From Hydractinia symbiolongicarpus (lineage: Eukaryota; Cnidaria; Hydrozoa; Anthoathecata; Hydractiniidae): DNA of 64,000 nucleotides. Every line of letters begins with the position of its first letter. Position 1 is the first letter of the stretch. The translations under genes and the position numbers were made by a program. Positions 61,471 through 64,000 of the stretch are shown in pieces. The notes beneath the pieces are model-generated. The model saw only the letters and a list, made by a program, of their open reading frames with translations. It did not search any database and had not been told where the DNA came from. The stretch covers positions 186,001 to 250,000 of the forward strand of contig NC_079879.1 in the NCBI RefSeq assembly GCF_029227915.1, written 5' to 3'.

Positions 61471-62282
61471 ACCACTAAGACGCATGAGACTTGTAGTTTT
61501 CAAAAATGATTTCATTTTTGATGAGACGCGGAATAAAAGAAGTTTAATCGCCGGCAAACGAAAACCCGCGATTTCCCGTAAATTCCGGGCTTGGCGCGTA
61601 TAGTCGAATGTAAACAAAGAAAGAACCCAGGGAGTAAACTCATTTCCCGAACGATTTTTTAAATTAATTTTTTACCACTAAAACGCATAAGACTTGCAGT
61701 TTTCAAAAACGATTTCATTTTTGATGAGACGCTGAATAAAAGGTGTTTAATCTCCGGCAAACGAAAACCCGCGATTTCCCGTAAATCCCGGACCCGGCTC
61801 GTATAGTCAAAAGTATACAAATAAAGTACGCAGGGAGTAAACTCATTTCCCGAACGATTTTTTAAATTATTTTTTCACCACTAAAACGCATGAGACTTGT
61901 AGTTTTCAAAAATGATTTCATTTTTGATGAGACGCTGAATAAAAGGAGTTTAATCGCCGGCAAACAAAAACCCGCGATTTCCCGTAAATCCCGGACCCGG
62001 CCCGTATAGTCAAAAGTATACAAGGAAAGTACGCAGGGAGTAAACTCATTTCCCGAACGATTCTTTAAATTATTTTTTCACCACTAAAACGCATGAAACT
62101 TGTAGTTTTCAAAAGTGATTTCATTTTTGATGAGACGCTGAATAAAAGGAGTTTAATCGCCGGCAATCGAAAACCCGCGATTTCCCGTAAATCCCGGACC
62201 CGGCCCGTATAGTCAAAAGTAAACAAATAAAGTACGCAGGGAGTAAACTCATTTCCCGAACGATTTTTTAAATTATTTTTTC
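61471..62282. repeat. Tetramer higher-order repeat, further copy (812 bp)
   Basis: D1, D2, D3 and a fourth monomer (62080) with GGCAATCG, as in 58629-59440, but ending AGTAAACAAATAAAG. It sits between the two forms of the pentamer. Tetramer and pentamer units therefore alternate from here on, rather than one replacing the other. Confidence 0.88.
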
Positions 62283-63297
62283 ACCACTAAGACGCATGAG
62301 ACTTGTAGTTTTCAAAAATGATTTCATTTTTGATGAGACGCGGAATAAAAGAAGTTTAATCGCCGGCAAACGAAAACCCGCGATTTCCCGTAAATTCCGG
62401 GCTTGGCGCGTATAGTCGAATGTAAACAAAGAAAGAACCCAGGGAGTAAACTCATTTCCCGAACGATTTTTTAAATTAATTTTTTACCACTAAAACGCAT
62501 AAGACTTGTAGTTTTCAAAAATGATTTCATTTTTGATGAGACGCGGAATAAAAGAAGTTTAATCGCCGGCAAACGAAAACCCGCGATTTCCCGTAAATCC
62601 CGGACCCGGCTCGTATAGTCAAAAGTATACAAATAAAGTACGCAGGGAGTAAACTCATTTCCCGAACGATTTTTTAAATTATTTTTTCACCACTAAAACG
62701 CATGAGACTTGTAATTTTCAAAAATGATTTCATTTTTGATGAGACGCTGAATAAAAGGAGTTTAATCGCCGGCAAACAAAAACCCGCGATTTCCCGTAAA
62801 TCCCGGACCCGGCCCGTATAGTCAAAAGTATACAAGGAAAGTACGCAGGGAGTAAACTCATTTCCCGAACGATTCTTTAAATTATTTTTTCACCACTAAA
62901 ACGCATGAAACTTGTAGTTTTCAAAAGTGATTTCATTTTTGATGAGACGCTAAATAAAAGGAGTTTAATCGCCGGCAAACGAAAACCCGCGATTTGCCGT
63001 AAATCCCGGGCTTGACCCGTATAGTCGAATGTATACAAAGAAAGTAAACTGGGAGTAAACTCATTTCCCGAACGATTTTTTAAATTAATTTTTTACCACC
63101 AAAACGCATAAGACTTGTAGTTTTCAAAAACGATTTCATTTTTGATGAGACGCTGAATAAAAGGAGTTTAATCTCCGGCAAACGAAAACCCGCGATTTCC
63201 CGTAAATCCCGGACCCGGCCCGTACAGTCAAAAGTATACAAGGAAAGTATGCAGGGAGTAAACTAATTTCCCGAACGATTTTTTAAATTATTTTTTC
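62283..63297. repeat. Pentamer higher-order repeat (1,015 bp)
   Basis: Monomers 62283 (D1), 62486, 62689 (CTTGTAATTTTC), 62892 (GCTAAATAAAAGG, beta core) and 63095 (ACCACC, CCCGTACAGTC). It is the simple form of the unit seen expanded at 59847-61470. 62689 has GCAGGGAG where the earlier copies have GCAGAGAG. Confidence 0.88.
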
Positions 63298-64000
63298 ACC
63301 ACTAAGACGCATGAGACTTGTAGTTTTCAAAAATGATTTCATTTTTGATGAGACGCGGAATAAAAGAAGTTTAATCGCCGGCAAACGAAAACCCGCGATT
63401 TCCCGTAAATTCCGGGCTTGGCGCGTATAGTCGAATGTAAACAAAGAAAGAACCCAGGGAGTAAACTCATTTCCCGAGCGATTTTTTAAATTAATTTTTT
63501 ACCACTAAAACGCATAAGACTTGCAGTTTTCAAAAACGATTTCATTTTTGATGAGACGCTGAATAAAAGGTGTTTAATCTCCGGCAAACGAAAACCCGCG
63601 ATTTCCCGTAAATCCCGGACCCGGCTCGTATAGTCAAAAGTATACAAATAAAGTACGCAGGGAGTAAACTCATTTCCCGAACGATTTTTTAAATTATTTT
63701 TTCACCACTAAAACGCATGAGACTTGTAGTTTTCAAAAATGATTTCATTTTTGATGAGACGCTGAATAAAAGGAGTTTAATCGCCGGCAAACAAAAACCC
63801 GCGATTTCCGGTAAATCCCGGACCCGGCCCGTATAGTCAAAAGTATACAAGGAAAGTACGCAGGGAGTAAACTCATTTCCCGAACGATTCTTTAAATTAT
63901 TTTTTCACCACTAAAACGCATGAAACTTGTAGTTTTCAAAAGTGATTTCATTTTTGATGAGACGCTGAATAAAAGGAGTTTAATCGCCGGCAAACGAAAA
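63298..64000. repeat. Tetramer higher-order repeat, partial copy cut by the window end
   Basis: D1 (63298), D2 (63501), D3 (63704) and the first 94 bases of an ATGAAACTTG monomer (63907). D1 has CCCGAGCGATT near 63475 and D3 has TTTCCGGTAAAT near 63808 as private changes. The array clearly continues beyond the window, as it does on the left, so neither edge of the satellite is visible. Confidence 0.88.

Larger units (their letters stand above)
1..64000. repeat. 203-bp satellite DNA array filling the window
   Basis: Seen: the ACCACTAAAA-type monomer start recurs 316 times from base 1 to base 63907, always on the + strand and always 199-211 bases apart, most often 203. Nothing else is present: no unique sequence, inversion, transposon or truncated monomer. 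The start occurs as ACCACT, ACTACT, ACCATT, ACCACC and ACCAGT. Three core subtypes (alpha, beta, gamma; see summary) alternate in changing orders and build higher-order repeats. Known: long same-orientation arrays with nested higher-order repeats are typical of eukaryotic centromeric and pericentromeric satellites. Inferred: heterochromatic, non-coding DNA whose unit size is close to one nucleosome plus linker. I do not recognise the family. Assembly collapse or expansion in such an array is possible and cannot be judged from sequence alone. Confidence 0.98.

Noticed and set aside
1-64000. CRISPR array or bacterial repeat system
   Set aside because: The period of about 203 bp is far too long. 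There are no unique spacers, no leader, no cas genes, and the entire unit is repeated.
1-64000. Ribosomal intergenic spacer subrepeats
   Set aside because: No rRNA sequence or unique spacer segment appears in 64 kb, and HORs of up to 24 monomers would be atypical. Not excluded for flanking DNA, but nothing here supports it.
1-64000. Telomeric or subtelomeric simple repeats
   Set aside because: No runs of TTAGGG, TTAGG, TTTAGGG or similar short units were seen on either strand.
1-64000. Transposon or retroelement embedded in the array
   Set aside because: Monomer spacing never departs from 199-211 bp, leaving no room for an insertion. No terminal repeats, target duplications or poly-A tails were seen.

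Overview
The whole 64,000-base window is one uninterrupted tandem satellite array. I can place 315 complete head-to-tail monomers plus a final 94-base partial, all in the same orientation. Their mean length is about 202.9 bp (usually 203, range 199-211). There is no gene, RNA gene, transposon, CRISPR array or unique sequence. The open frames are by-products of the repeat. This points to eukaryotic heterochromatin such as a centromere, pericentromere or other satellite block. I do not recognise the satellite and cannot name the species. A consensus built by hand has about 39% G+C and about 13 CpG per monomer, roughly 1.7 times expectation. That argues against long-term CpG methylation decay and would fit many invertebrates, but this is inference.

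Monomer anatomy (203-bp consensus, position 1 = the ACCACTAAAA start): direct repeats ATGAGAC at 14-20 and 51-57 flank an 8-bp-arm dyad at 32-49. A short hairpin GGAG/CTCC lies at 69-82. A C-rich core at 95-128 repeats CCCG about every 10 bp. A second GGAGT and TTTCCCGAACGA stretch covers 161-184, and an A/T-rich linker covers 185-203. Three core subtypes recur: alpha (GGACCCGGCCCG, then TCAAAAG, TACGCAGGG), beta (GGGCTTGACCCG, then TCGAATG, TAAACTGGG) and gamma (ATTCCGGGCTTGGCGC, then TCGAATG, GAACCC or GAGCCC).

Layout, left domain (1 to about 36,500): decamer higher-order repeat (HOR) of 2,032 bp (1-5692); mixed block with 609-bp trimers (5693-9135); mixed block (9136-11574); hexamers of 1,214 bp (11575-14002); mixed block ending in 413-bp dimers (14003-16653); 809-bp tetramers (16654-19076); dodecamer HOR of 2,430/2,834/2,430 bp (19077-26770); a relative of the 12.6-15.8 kb block (26771-30620); a fourth dodecamer relative and 812-bp tetramers (30621-36500). 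Right domain (36,501-64,000): gamma-containing trimer, pentamer and hexamer zone (36501-40767); a 24-monomer, about 4.87-kb tandem duplication with only one difference found by eye (40768-50510); 1,218-bp hexamers (50511-52946); mixed block (52947-57004); gamma-containing tetramers and pentamers (57005-64000).

The noteworthy biology is the repeat's evolution. HORs of 2 to 24 monomers are nested and juxtaposed. Every gain or loss is a whole number of monomers, with many hybrid monomers at the exchange points. Several junctions can be read as individual unequal crossovers or conversion events. Coordinates of units come from manual boundary finding; identity statements rest on diagnostic variants compared by eye, not on a computed alignment.
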